Assembly: GCF_047654785.1 (NCBI RefSeq)
Contig: NZ_JASGKQ010000002.1
Span: 744,001 to 808,000 of the forward strand
Origin: Pelomonas sp047654785
Lineage (GTDB): Bacteria; Pseudomonadota; Gammaproteobacteria; Burkholderiales; Burkholderiaceae_C
Length of the DNA stretch: 64,000 bases
Reading direction: 5' to 3'
Shown: piece after piece, positions 1-6,641 of the stretch
Layout of the letters: every line of letters starts with the position of its first letter
Position numbering within the stretch: the first letter of the stretch is position 1
Made by a program: the position numbers and the translations under genes
Notes under the pieces: generated by a model
The model's database searches: none
What the model saw: the letters and a program-made list of their open reading frames with translations, nothing else
What the model was told of the DNA's origin: nothing

Positions 1-360
1 GTTCAGCAGGATCAGCGTGGCGTTGCTGCCCTGGCCGCGCAGGTTGGCGCTGGAGGCGCCGTTGTTGCCGCGCGAGGCGCCGTCCACCACGTCGGCATTG
101 CCGGCCAGGTTGTCCAGGCCGTTGCCGTTGATGTTGAGGTCCATGATCAGCTGCTCGGTCGAGGCGATGCCGGCTCGGTCCATGTCGCGGCGGCTGATGA
201 CCTGCACGGGCAGCGCGCCCTCGTCGCGGATGCGCTTGATGCTGGAGCCCGTCACCTCGACGCGCTCCAGCCGCTTGCCGTCTTCCTGGGCGAATGCGGC
301 GCTGGCGTGAGCCGCGAGGCCGAGGACGGCGAGTTGGGCAACCAGGCGATTCAGCTTCAT
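1..360 (-). CDS. TonB-dependent receptor, N-terminal part (runs off the window start)
   Basis: Reading the minus strand from ATG 358-360 gives 120 codons with no stop before the window edge. Residues 1-24 form a Sec signal peptide ending in AFAQ. After it come the segment RLERVEVTGSSIKR and the plug-domain pattern ALPVQVISRRDMDRAG, then LRGQGSNATLILLN, all typical of the plug of TonB-dependent outer-membrane receptors with long GN-rich loops. Such receptors import siderophores, cobalamin or oligosaccharides with TonB energy; the ligand cannot be told from this part. A good Shine-Dalgarno (AGGAG at about 368-372, read on the minus strand) supports the start. The barrel lies outside the window. 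Confidence 0.88.
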   Translation of the reverse strand, partial: MKLNRLVAQLAVLGLAAHASAAFAQEDGKRLERVEVTGSSIKRIRDEGALPVQVISRRDMDRAGIASTEQLIMDLNINGNGLDNLAGNADVVDGASRGNNGASSANLRGQGSNATLILLN

Positions 361-571
361 CACAACGACTCCTGCATGTGGTGGGATTGGCGCCGATGTT
401 GGCGCCCGCCCACGAAGCCGCCCAGGGGGCCGCACCCGAGGTGTTGCGCGTTTCCCGATGAATGCTTGTCAGCGCCGCATAACCTGCGGGAATGCATGGG
501 CGCGCGAAAGCGCGTCCGCGGTGCGCGGCGGCCCTCTACAGTGCGGCGCCATCCCGTTTCAGGAGTTGCCG

Positions 572-1504
572 ATGCGACTGATCACCGAGGCCGACGTCGC
601 GGCCCAGCTCGACCCGGACGCCGCCGTCGCCGCGCTGCGCGCCGCCTTCGCCCAGCACGGCCGCGGCCAGGCCCAGGTGCTGGCCCGCCACCGCGCCACC
701 GCCACGCAGGACGGCGCGGCGCTGGCGATCAGCGCGATGGGCGCGATCCTCGACGCCGATGGCGACCTGCCCGCCGTGCTCGGCACCAAGGTCTACTCGG
801 CGCGCAACGGCAGGTACAACTTCCTCGTCAGCCTGTTCTCGGCCGCCACCGGCGAGGCGCTGGCGACGCTGGAGGCCAACGAGTTCACGCGGCTGCGCAC
901 CGCCGCCGCCACCGCCGTGGCCTGCGAGCTGCTGGCGCCGCCGGACGCGAAGACGCTGGCCGTGTTCGGCGCCGGCATCCAGGGCCGCGCGCATGCCGAG
1001 GAGCTGGCGCGCGTGCGCCGCTTCGAGCGCGTGCTCGTCTGCGCCCGCTCCGGCGCCGAGGCGTTCGCGGCCGGGCTGCAGGCCTCGCTGGGCCTGCCGG
1101 TGCAGGCGGTCGATGCGGCCACGGCGGCGGCGCAGGCCGACGTGATCGCCACCGCCACGCGCTCGGCCACGCCGCTGTTCGACGGCGCGCTCGTCAAGCC
1201 CGGCGCCTTCGTGGCCGCCGTGGGTTCGAGCACGAAGGCGGCGCGCGAGCTGGACGACGCGCTGCTGGGCCGCGCGGCGCTGGTGGCCGTGGAATGGCGG
1301 GCCGCCGCGCAGCAGGAAGCCGGCGACATCGTGCTGGCCGCGCCCGGCGTCATCGCGCCGGAACGGCTGGTGGAGCTGGGCGAGCTGATCGTCCGCCCGC
1401 GGCCGCGCGCGGCGCAGGACGTCGTCGTCTACAAGAGCGTGGGCATCGGCCTGGAGGACGTGGCGCTGGCCCGGTGGGTGGCCCGCCGCGTGGGGGCGCT
1501 GTGA
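572..1504 (+). CDS. Ornithine cyclodeaminase / mu-crystallin family protein
   Basis: A 310-residue NAD(P)-binding protein beginning MRLITEADVAAQLDPDAAV. The open frame extends upstream to 458, but ATG 572 is preceded by AGGAG at 561-565 and matches the usual N-terminus of the family. Around residue 125 lies the Rossmann segment AVFGAGIQGRAHAEEL (GxGxQxxxH), and VAAVGSSTKAARELD follows further on. The family includes ornithine cyclodeaminase, delta1-pyrroline-2-carboxylate reductase and alanine dehydrogenase; which reaction applies here is not decided by the sequence. Its stop overlaps the GTG start of the next gene, so the two are probably translationally coupled. Confidence 0.85.
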   Translation: MRLITEADVAAQLDPDAAVAALRAAFAQHGRGQAQVLARHRATATQDGAALAISAMGAILDADGDLPAVLGTKVYSARNGRYNFLVSLFSAATGEALATLEANEFTRLRTAAATAVACELLAPPDAKTLAVFGAGIQGRAHAEELARVRRFERVLVCARSGAEAFAAGLQASLGLPVQAVDAATAAAQADVIATATRSATPLFDGALVKPGAFVAAVGSSTKAARELDDALLGRAALVAVEWRAAAQQEAGDIVLAAPGVIAPERLVELGELIVRPRPRAAQDVVVYKSVGIGLEDVALARWVARRVGAL

Positions 1505-2937
1505 GGCGCGCCGCGCCGCTGCTGCTGGCCGCCGCGCTGGCGCTGGCCGGCTGCGCGACCCGCACCGGGCCGGATGCGGGCCAGGCCGTTCAGGCCGCGC
1601 TCGCCGCCGCCGGCCTGCCGGACGAGAGCCTGGGCTTCGTGCTGCAGCCGCTGGACGGCTCGCGCCCCGCGCTGGCACGCCGGGCGGGCGACGCGATGGC
1701 GCCGGCCTCGACGATGAAGCTGGTCACGGCCACCGTGGCGCTGGAGCGGCTCGGCATCAACCATCGCGGCCGCACGGAGCTGCTGGCGGCGTCGGCCCCG
1801 GTCGGCGGCGTGATCGACGGCCCGCTGATCCTGCGCGGCGGCGCCGACCCCGACCTCGACTGGCCGGCGCTATGGTGGCTGCTGCGCCAGCTGCGTGAAA
1901 GCGGCGTGCGCGAGGTGCGCGGCGGCCTGGTCATCGACCGCACGCTGTTCCACCCCGCGCGCATCGACCTGGGGCTGCCGCCCTTCGACGAGGCGCCCGA
2001 GTTTGGCTACAACGTCATCCCCGACGCGCTGCACCTCAACGGCAGCCTGCTCGACATCGAGCTGCAGTCCACGCCCGCCGGCCTCACGGCGCGCAGCCTG
2101 CCCGCGCTGCCCGGCCTGGCGCTGGACGCGGGCGCGATGGCCGTCTCCCCCCGCGCCTGCAAGGACTGGGACGAGGACTGGCGGCCCGCGCTGCGCGAGC
2201 CCGCCGGAGACGGCGGCCTGGTGCTGAAGCTGCAGGGTGCCTTCCCCGCCGGCTGCCGCCAGCGCGCCGCGCTGCAGCTGGTGGACCGGCAGTGGCTGGC
2301 CGCGCGCATGGTGCGCCAGCTGTGGGCCGAGCTGGGCGGCACGATGGCGGCGGGCGACGCGGAAGCCGCCGCGCCCGCCGGGGCCGTGGTGCTGGCCGCG
2401 CACCGGGGCCGGCCGCTGGCCGAGGTGCTGCGCGGCGTGATGAAGAGCAGCGACAACGCGCTGTCCCGCCTCATCTACCTGCAGCTGGGCGCGCAGGCCG
2501 CGCAGCCGGGCGAGGCCACGCTGGCCGCGTCGGAGCGCGTGGTGCGCGCGTGGTTCGCCGCGCATGGCCTGGACGACCGCGGCCTGGTGCTGGACAACGG
2601 CTCGGGCCTGTCGCGCCGCGAGCGCATCAGCCCGGCGCAGCTGGCCGCGCTGCTGCGCGCCGGCCAGGCGGGCGCGCAGGCGCCGGAGCTGCTGGCCGCG
2701 CTGCCGATGGCGGGCCTGGACGGCACGCTGTCGCGCCGCCTGAAGGACGGCCCCGCGGCCGGCCGGGCGCGGCTCAAGACCGGCACGCTGCGCGACGCGG
2801 TGGGCCTGGCCGGCTTCGTGCCGGACGCGGCCGGCCGGCCCTGGGTGTTCGTCGCGCTGCTCAACCACCCCGAGGCCGCGCGCAAGGGGCGGCCGGTGCT
2901 GGATGCGCTGGTGAACTGGGTGGCGGCGCAGCGGTAG
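1501..2937 (+). CDS. dacB: D-alanyl-D-alanine carboxypeptidase/endopeptidase (PBP4 family), predicted lipoprotein
   Basis: A 478-residue protein starting at GTG 1501, inside the previous gene's stop region (GTGA). The N-terminus has a lipobox, ALALAGC with Cys18, so it is likely an outer-membrane-anchored lipoprotein rather than a soluble periplasmic PBP4. The three penicilloyl-serine transferase motifs are in order: SxxK as STMK (Ser70-Lys73), SxN as SDN in the segment MKSSDNALSR, and KTG in LKTGTL near the C-terminus. Family members (peptidase S13) trim the terminal D-Ala of stem peptides and cut peptide cross-links. Several neighbours also act on murein peptides. Confidence 0.92.
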   Translation: MRRAAPLLLAAALALAGCATRTGPDAGQAVQAALAAAGLPDESLGFVLQPLDGSRPALARRAGDAMAPASTMKLVTATVALERLGINHRGRTELLAASAPVGGVIDGPLILRGGADPDLDWPALWWLLRQLRESGVREVRGGLVIDRTLFHPARIDLGLPPFDEAPEFGYNVIPDALHLNGSLLDIELQSTPAGLTARSLPALPGLALDAGAMAVSPRACKDWDEDWRPALREPAGDGGLVLKLQGAFPAGCRQRAALQLVDRQWLAARMVRQLWAELGGTMAAGDAEAAAPAGAVVLAAHRGRPLAEVLRGVMKSSDNALSRLIYLQLGAQAAQPGEATLAASERVVRAWFAAHGLDDRGLVLDNGSGLSRRERISPAQLAALLRAGQAGAQAPELLAALPMAGLDGTLSRRLKDGPAAGRARLKTGTLRDAVGLAGFVPDAAGRPWVFVALLNHPEAARKGRPVLDALVNWVAAQR

Positions 2938-2949
2938 CCGGCTTGACGA

Positions 2950-2967
2950 TGTGCATGAATATGCACA
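2950..2967. promoter_or_regulatory. Inverted repeat before brnT, probable autoregulatory operator
   Basis: Arms TGTGCAT and ATGCACA (7 bp, perfect) flank a 4-base centre, GAAT. The site lies 10-27 bases before the brnT start and just downstream of TTGACG (2943-2948), which could serve as a -35 box. BrnA antitoxins repress their own operon by binding upstream inverted repeats, so this is the natural operator candidate. Confidence 0.55.
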
Positions 2968-2977
2968 CACTGCGGCC

Positions 2978-3253
2978 ATGCGCTACAGCTTCGACCCGGG
3001 CAAGCGGGCGACCAACCTGACGAAGCACGGCCTGGATCTGGCCGAGGCGCCACAGGTGATCGAGTCCGGGCAGACGGTGACTTTCGAAGACCGCCGCTTC
3101 GATTACGGCGAAGAGCGTTTCGTCACGCTCGGGCCGTTGGCGGGCATGCTGGTCGTGGTTGTCACCGCCGAGACCGAGGATCACATCCGCATCATCTCGA
3201 TGCGCAAGGCAGACCGACATGAGCAAGCCCTCTACCGCGACCACCTCCACTGA
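2978..3253 (+). CDS. brnT: BrnT-family ribonuclease toxin
   Basis: A 91-residue protein starting MRYSFDPGKRATNLTKHG, the standard opening of BrnT/DUF497 toxins (FxWDxxKxxxNxxKHG). It continues with DRRFDYGEERFVTLG and ends with RIISMRKADRHEQALY, equivalent to the RxISxRxAxxxExxxY signature. BrnT folds like RelE and cuts RNA, and is held inactive by BrnA. A GTG at 2951 in frame would add nine residues but lies in the putative operator, so ATG 2978 was chosen. It overlaps brnA by 35 bases, giving the usual toxin-first order of this family. Confidence 0.88.
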   Translation: MRYSFDPGKRATNLTKHGLDLAEAPQVIESGQTVTFEDRRFDYGEERFVTLGPLAGMLVVVVTAETEDHIRIISMRKADRHEQALYRDHLH

Positions 3254-3518
3254 ACCCGGCGATGCGCCGCTGCGCAAGGCAGACCTTGCGGCCGGCCAGC
3301 TGGTGCTGCGCAAGCGCGGCGCGGGCGGTGCGGTGCTGCCCAACAAGCAGCGCGTGAATCTTTTCCTGGACGGTGCCGTCGTCGAGCACTTCAAGGCCAA
3401 GGCGGGCGCGCGCGGCTACCAGACCCTGATCAACGAGGCGTTGAAGCAGGCGATCCAGGCCGAGACGCTGGAAGGCGTCGTGCGCAAGGCCATCCGGGAA
3501 GAGCTGCGCCGCGCCTGA
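3219..3518 (+). CDS. brnA: BrnA-family antitoxin
   Basis: A 99-residue basic protein whose C-terminal half carries the BrnA ribbon-helix-helix region: RVNLFLDGAVVEHFKAKAG followed by GYQTLINEALKQAI. BrnA dimers bind BrnT and repress the operon. The start ATG 3219 lies inside brnT in another frame, which favours coupled translation. The N-terminal 40 residues are low complexity (Ser/Thr/Ala rich) and probably disordered. The last ten residues form a charged tail, REELRRA. Confidence 0.85.
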   Translation: MSKPSTATTSTEPGDAPLRKADLAAGQLVLRKRGAGGAVLPNKQRVNLFLDGAVVEHFKAKAGARGYQTLINEALKQAIQAETLEGVVRKAIREELRRA

Positions 3519-3519
3519 A

Positions 3520-4557
3520 TCAGGTCACCGCGGGCGCCAGCAGCCGGATCGTCCCGGTCTGCGCGTCCATCTCCGCCAGCGCGCCCACCGGCACCGTCAT
3601 CTTGCGCCGGATGTGGCCGATGGCCGCACCGCGGAACACGGGCACGCCCAGCGGCAGGAAGTAGTCGTCGAACACCTCGTCCAGCGTCAGGCTGCCGTAG
3701 CCCTCGCCGGGCTCGCATTTCGTGAAGCGGCCCAGCACCACGCCGGCGAGCTGGTCCAGCGCGCCGGCCAGGCGCAGCGTGGAGAGGCAGCGGTCGATGC
3801 GGTAGATGTACTCGTTGACGTCCTCCAGGAACAGCAGCGCGCCGCGGCAGTCCGGGAAGTAGGGCGTGCCGGCCAGCGAGGCCAGCACCGTCAGGTTGCC
3901 TCCGACCAGCCGCCCCTGCGCCCGGCCCGGGCGGATCGTGGCGATGCGCTCCTCGCGGGCGACCAGGTCGTCGGCCGGCCTGACGGCCGGGTTGCGCAGC
4001 ACGGCGGCCTCGGCGTTCATCACGACGGCCTTGAAGCCCTGCACCGAGTAGTCGTTCCATTCCGACGCGGCCACCGGGCTGTGGAAGGTCACGAGCCCGG
4101 TGCGGCGGTGGATGGCGTTGACCAGGCTGGTCAGGTCGCTGAAGCCGCCGAAGAACTTCGGCGTGCGGCGGATGAGGTCGTAGTCCAGCTTGTCGACGAT
4201 GCGGTTGCAGCCGGAGCCGCCGGTCATCGCGAGGATGCCGGCCACCGAGTCGTCGGCGAACATCGCGTTCAGGTCGGCGGCGCGCTGCTCGTCGGTGCCG
4301 GCGAACGGGCCGCGGCGCGCGGCGACGAACGCGCCCGGCTTGACCTTGAAGCCCAGCGCCTGCAGCGATTCGATGGCCATCCGCAGCGGCTCGCGCTCGA
4401 AGGTGGCGTTGGCCGGGCTGACCAGGCCGAGGGTGTCGCCCGGGCGCAGGCGCGGCGCGCGCAGCGGCGCGGTGGCGGCCGACGGGGTGGCCTGGGCCGC
4501 CGCGGCCGGCAGGGCGGTGGCGGCGAGTTGCAGCAGTCGGCGTCGGGAGGCGGGCAT
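3520..4557 (-). CDS. LD-carboxypeptidase (peptidase S66), Tat-exported form
   Basis: A 345-residue protein from ATG 4555-4557. It opens with a twin-arginine leader (MPASRRRLLQLAATALP), so it should work in the periplasm, unlike cytoplasmic E. coli LdcA. The S66 core is complete: GGFSDLT holds the nucleophile (about Ser140), LFLEDVNEYIYRIDR the acidic residue, and GHIRRKMTVPVG the catalytic His. These enzymes remove the terminal D-Ala of murein tetrapeptides, or hydrolyse related peptides such as microcin C analogues. An upstream in-frame ATG at 4663-4665 would add 36 residues before the leader and is not favoured. The gene converges with brnA, which ends one base away. Confidence 0.87.
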   Translation of the reverse strand: MPASRRRLLQLAATALPAAAAQATPSAATAPLRAPRLRPGDTLGLVSPANATFEREPLRMAIESLQALGFKVKPGAFVAARRGPFAGTDEQRAADLNAMFADDSVAGILAMTGGSGCNRIVDKLDYDLIRRTPKFFGGFSDLTSLVNAIHRRTGLVTFHSPVAASEWNDYSVQGFKAVVMNAEAAVLRNPAVRPADDLVAREERIATIRPGRAQGRLVGGNLTVLASLAGTPYFPDCRGALLFLEDVNEYIYRIDRCLSTLRLAGALDQLAGVVLGRFTKCEPGEGYGSLTLDEVFDDYFLPLGVPVFRGAAIGHIRRKMTVPVGALAEMDAQTGTIRLLAPAVT

Positions 4558-4627
4558 GGCAGGCGGCTCGGTGGCGGAAGGCGCCGATTTTCCGCAGGCC
4601 GGCGGGCGCATGCATTCCAATCCGTGC

Positions 4628-4891
4628 ATGAACGACAACCTGACCGCATTGCCGGTCCTGCCCACGCTCCGCGCCGGCCGCTACCGCCACTACAAGGGCG
4701 GCAAGTACGAGGTGCTCGCCGTCGCCCGCCACAGCGAGACGCTGGAGGCGCTGGTGGTCTACCGGCCGCTGGCGGGCGACGGCGGCTGGTGGGTGCGGCC
4801 TTATCCGATGTTCGTCGAGCAGGTCGTCATCGACGGCGTGGCGCGGCCGCGCTTCGCATGGCTTGGGCCGGCGCCCGGCCCCGCTCCTTGA
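4628..4891 (+). CDS. DUF1653 family protein
   Basis: An 87-residue protein with the DUF1653 signature: GRYRHYKGGKYEVLAVARHS, then VVYRPLAGDGGWWVRP and MFVEQVVIDGVARPRF. The family is a small all-beta domain of unknown function, common in proteobacteria. ATG 4628 was chosen; an in-frame ATG at 4610 would add six residues. Its last 65 bases overlap, tail to tail, the XRE remnant on the other strand. The final residues, PAPGPAP, are not conserved in the family and may reflect a rearranged 3' end. Confidence 0.8.
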   Translation: MNDNLTALPVLPTLRAGRYRHYKGGKYEVLAVARHSETLEALVVYRPLAGDGGWWVRPYPMFVEQVVIDGVARPRFAWLGPAPGPAP

Positions 4892-5018
4892 GCTGGTGGA
4901 TCGTGCGGATCATCACTTCGGCTCGCCGCTTCATCGCCTCGGCTTCTGCGGGGTCGAAGCCGAGGTCGATGAAGACATTGCCGCTGCCTTCGGTCAGGGT
5001 GAGGATGCCCTCGTCCAT
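4827..5018 (-). pseudogene. Truncated XRE/HigA-like antitoxin, N-terminal remnant
   Basis: A 63-residue frame starting MDEGILTLTEGSGNVFIDLGF and continuing DPAEAEAMKRRAEVMIRTIH. This is the conserved start of the small XRE antitoxin family whose members read SSGNVFADLGF... and then carry a helix-turn-helix of the form RGLTQAQAAELLGV. Here the text changes at LKERGRAPAQAM and stops after RSAAAPRRR, so the recognition helix is missing. The coding end lies inside the DUF1653 gene on the other strand, suggesting that a junction cut the gene there. It starts three bases after the ddpX stop. No partner toxin is next to it. It may still be translated, but DNA binding is unlikely. Confidence 0.6.
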
Positions 5019-5021
5019 GGC

Positions 5022-5627
5022 TCACAGCACCCGCGGCAGGTCCCGCCGGACCGCCACGCGGTCGCCGAAGTCGAAGTGCCACCACTCGGTGCTGATGCCG
5101 TGGAAGCCGGCCTCGCGCATGGCCGCGCGCAGCCAGCCGCGTTCGATGAGGTGCGGCGCCGTCAGCGCGCCCAGCGCCAGGTGCTCGGCCTCGTGGTCGG
5201 GGTGGGAGGCCAGCGTCATCTCGTCGAAGCCGGAGCCCATGTCCACCTCGCGGCCCTGCGGGTCCAGCAGGGTCAGGTCCACGGCCATGCCGAAGCTGTG
5301 GATGGAGCCGCGCTCCGGCGGCGCGAGGTACATCGTCAGCGAGGTGCCCTGCAGCGCGTCCCACAGGCGCTGCTGGACGCGCTGCGGGCGCAGCGCGTCC
5401 AGCACCAGCAGCCGGTAGCCGGGGCGGCGCCGGTGCAGCCAGGCGGCGGCGCGCTCCAGCGCGTCGGCGGCCTCGCGGCGCAGCCAGGCGCAGTCGATGC
5501 CGTCGTAGACGGCGTGGCCGACGAAGTTGTCGGGCGTGGCGTAGCGCAGGTCCACGGCGATGCCGTGGCGCAGGCCGGCCAGGGGCCGGAAGTCCGGGTG
5601 CGCGGCGATGTCCTCGATGCGGATCAC
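5022..5627 (-). CDS. ddpX: D-alanyl-D-alanine dipeptidase (VanX/DdpX type)
   Basis: A 201-residue protein (peptidase M15D) starting at GTG 5625-5627, which overlaps the stop of the LysR gene (GTGA). It shows the zinc-site motif SIHSFGMAVDLTL (SxHxxGxAxD) and, near the C-terminus, the catalytic and third zinc ligand motif EWWHFDF (ExxH). An LRYATPDNFVG stretch near the N-terminus is also typical. The enzyme splits free D-Ala-D-Ala, either for salvage of murein peptides or, in vancomycin-resistance clusters, to deplete the target; no vanH/vanA genes are here. No signal peptide is seen, so cytoplasmic action on imported dipeptide is likely. Confidence 0.9.
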   Translation of the reverse strand: MIRIEDIAAHPDFRPLAGLRHGIAVDLRYATPDNFVGHAVYDGIDCAWLRREAADALERAAAWLHRRRPGYRLLVLDALRPQRVQQRLWDALQGTSLTMYLAPPERGSIHSFGMAVDLTLLDPQGREVDMGSGFDEMTLASHPDHEAEHLALGALTAPHLIERGWLRAAMREAGFHGISTEWWHFDFGDRVAVRRDLPRVL

Positions 5628-6523
5628 GGCAACCCCGCGAGGTGGGCCGACGCGGCGGCGCTGATGAACTTGACCAGGCGGCGCGAGGCCTGGCCCAGCG
5701 GCGCGCTGGCGGCGCTGAGCAGGTAGAGGTTGACCGGCACCGCGGGGTTCAGCGCCCGCACCCGCACCTTGGCGGGGTCGGCGCTGGCGGCGGTGAAGGG
5801 GTCCACCAGCGTCATGCCCACGCCGGCCTCCACCAGCGCGCGGGCGAGCTGGTAGGTCTGCACGGTGATGCGGCTGGACAGCGGCTGGCCCAGCGCCTCG
5901 CCGGCGTGGTGCAGCAGGCCGGCGAGCGGGTCGTCGCTGTGCAGGCCGACGATCTCGGTGCGGATGTCGGCCAGGCCCAGCGGGCCGTCGCCCTCGGCCT
6001 CGGGGCCGCCCAGCGGGCACAGCGCCACCATGGGGCCGCTGGCCAGGGTCTCGGCCTTGATGCCGGGGTGGCGCGGGTCCTGCAGCGACAGCGCCAGGTC
6101 GGCCTCGCCCAGCAGCAGCGCCGAGACGATTTCGCGCGTGTGGTGCGTGGCCAGCGAGCAGCTGGCGTTGGGGAAGGCCTTGCACCACGGCGTCATCGCC
6201 GCCGGCACGATGGACAGCGCCAGCGCGGGCGTGGCCACCAGTCGCACCTGCTCGCTCTCGCCGCTCTTCAGGTTGGCGGCCAGGCGGCGGATGCCGACGA
6301 GGTCGCGGTTGAGCTTGTCGATCTCGACGAACAGGCGCTGCGCCTCGGGCGTCGGGTAGAGCTTGCCGCGCACGCGGTCGAACAGCGCCATGCCGAGCTG
6401 CAGCTCGCAGTGCTGCAGCACCTTGGTGACGGCCGGCTGCGAGATGTGCAGCAGCTGCGCGGCGCCGCTGATGGTGCCGGCCTGCATGATGGCGTGGAAG
6501 ACCTCGATGTGGCGCAGTCTCAT
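5624..6523 (-). CDS. LysR-family transcriptional regulator
   Basis: A 299-residue regulator with an N-terminal winged helix-turn-helix (MRLRHIEVFHAIMQAGTISG, then AAQLLHISQPAVTKVLQHCE) and a substrate-binding C-terminal domain from about residue 95. It lies between the peptide-binding protein gene and ddpX, with all three on the same strand, and is translationally coupled to ddpX. This suggests control of D-Ala-D-Ala or murein-peptide uptake and breakdown. The effector is unknown. Confidence 0.9.
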   Translation of the reverse strand: MRLRHIEVFHAIMQAGTISGAAQLLHISQPAVTKVLQHCELQLGMALFDRVRGKLYPTPEAQRLFVEIDKLNRDLVGIRRLAANLKSGESEQVRLVATPALALSIVPAAMTPWCKAFPNASCSLATHHTREIVSALLLGEADLALSLQDPRHPGIKAETLASGPMVALCPLGGPEAEGDGPLGLADIRTEIVGLHSDDPLAGLLHHAGEALGQPLSSRITVQTYQLARALVEAGVGMTLVDPFTAASADPAKVRVRALNPAVPVNLYLLSAASAPLGQASRRLVKFISAAASAHLAGLP

Positions 6524-6641
6524 GGTGCCCCCGGCCCAGCGAGTACGCTGGTCCGCCCCCCGAGGAGCCCGGCCGACGGCCGTGAGGGCCGGCTTGGGAC
6601 GGCCCGGTGCTCGGCCCAGGAATTCACGACGGCCTTGACGA

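Noticed and set aside
4205..4223. GGSGCNR in the LD-carboxypeptidase read as a Ser-to-Cys change of the nucleophile
   Set aside because: Comparison with E. coli LdcA puts the nucleophile in GxSDxT, which is intact here (GFSDLT, about Ser140).
5022..5627. Part of a vancomycin-resistance cluster
   Set aside because: No vanH, vanA/B ligase or VanRS genes are present; the LysR and peptide-binding neighbours fit dipeptide salvage better.
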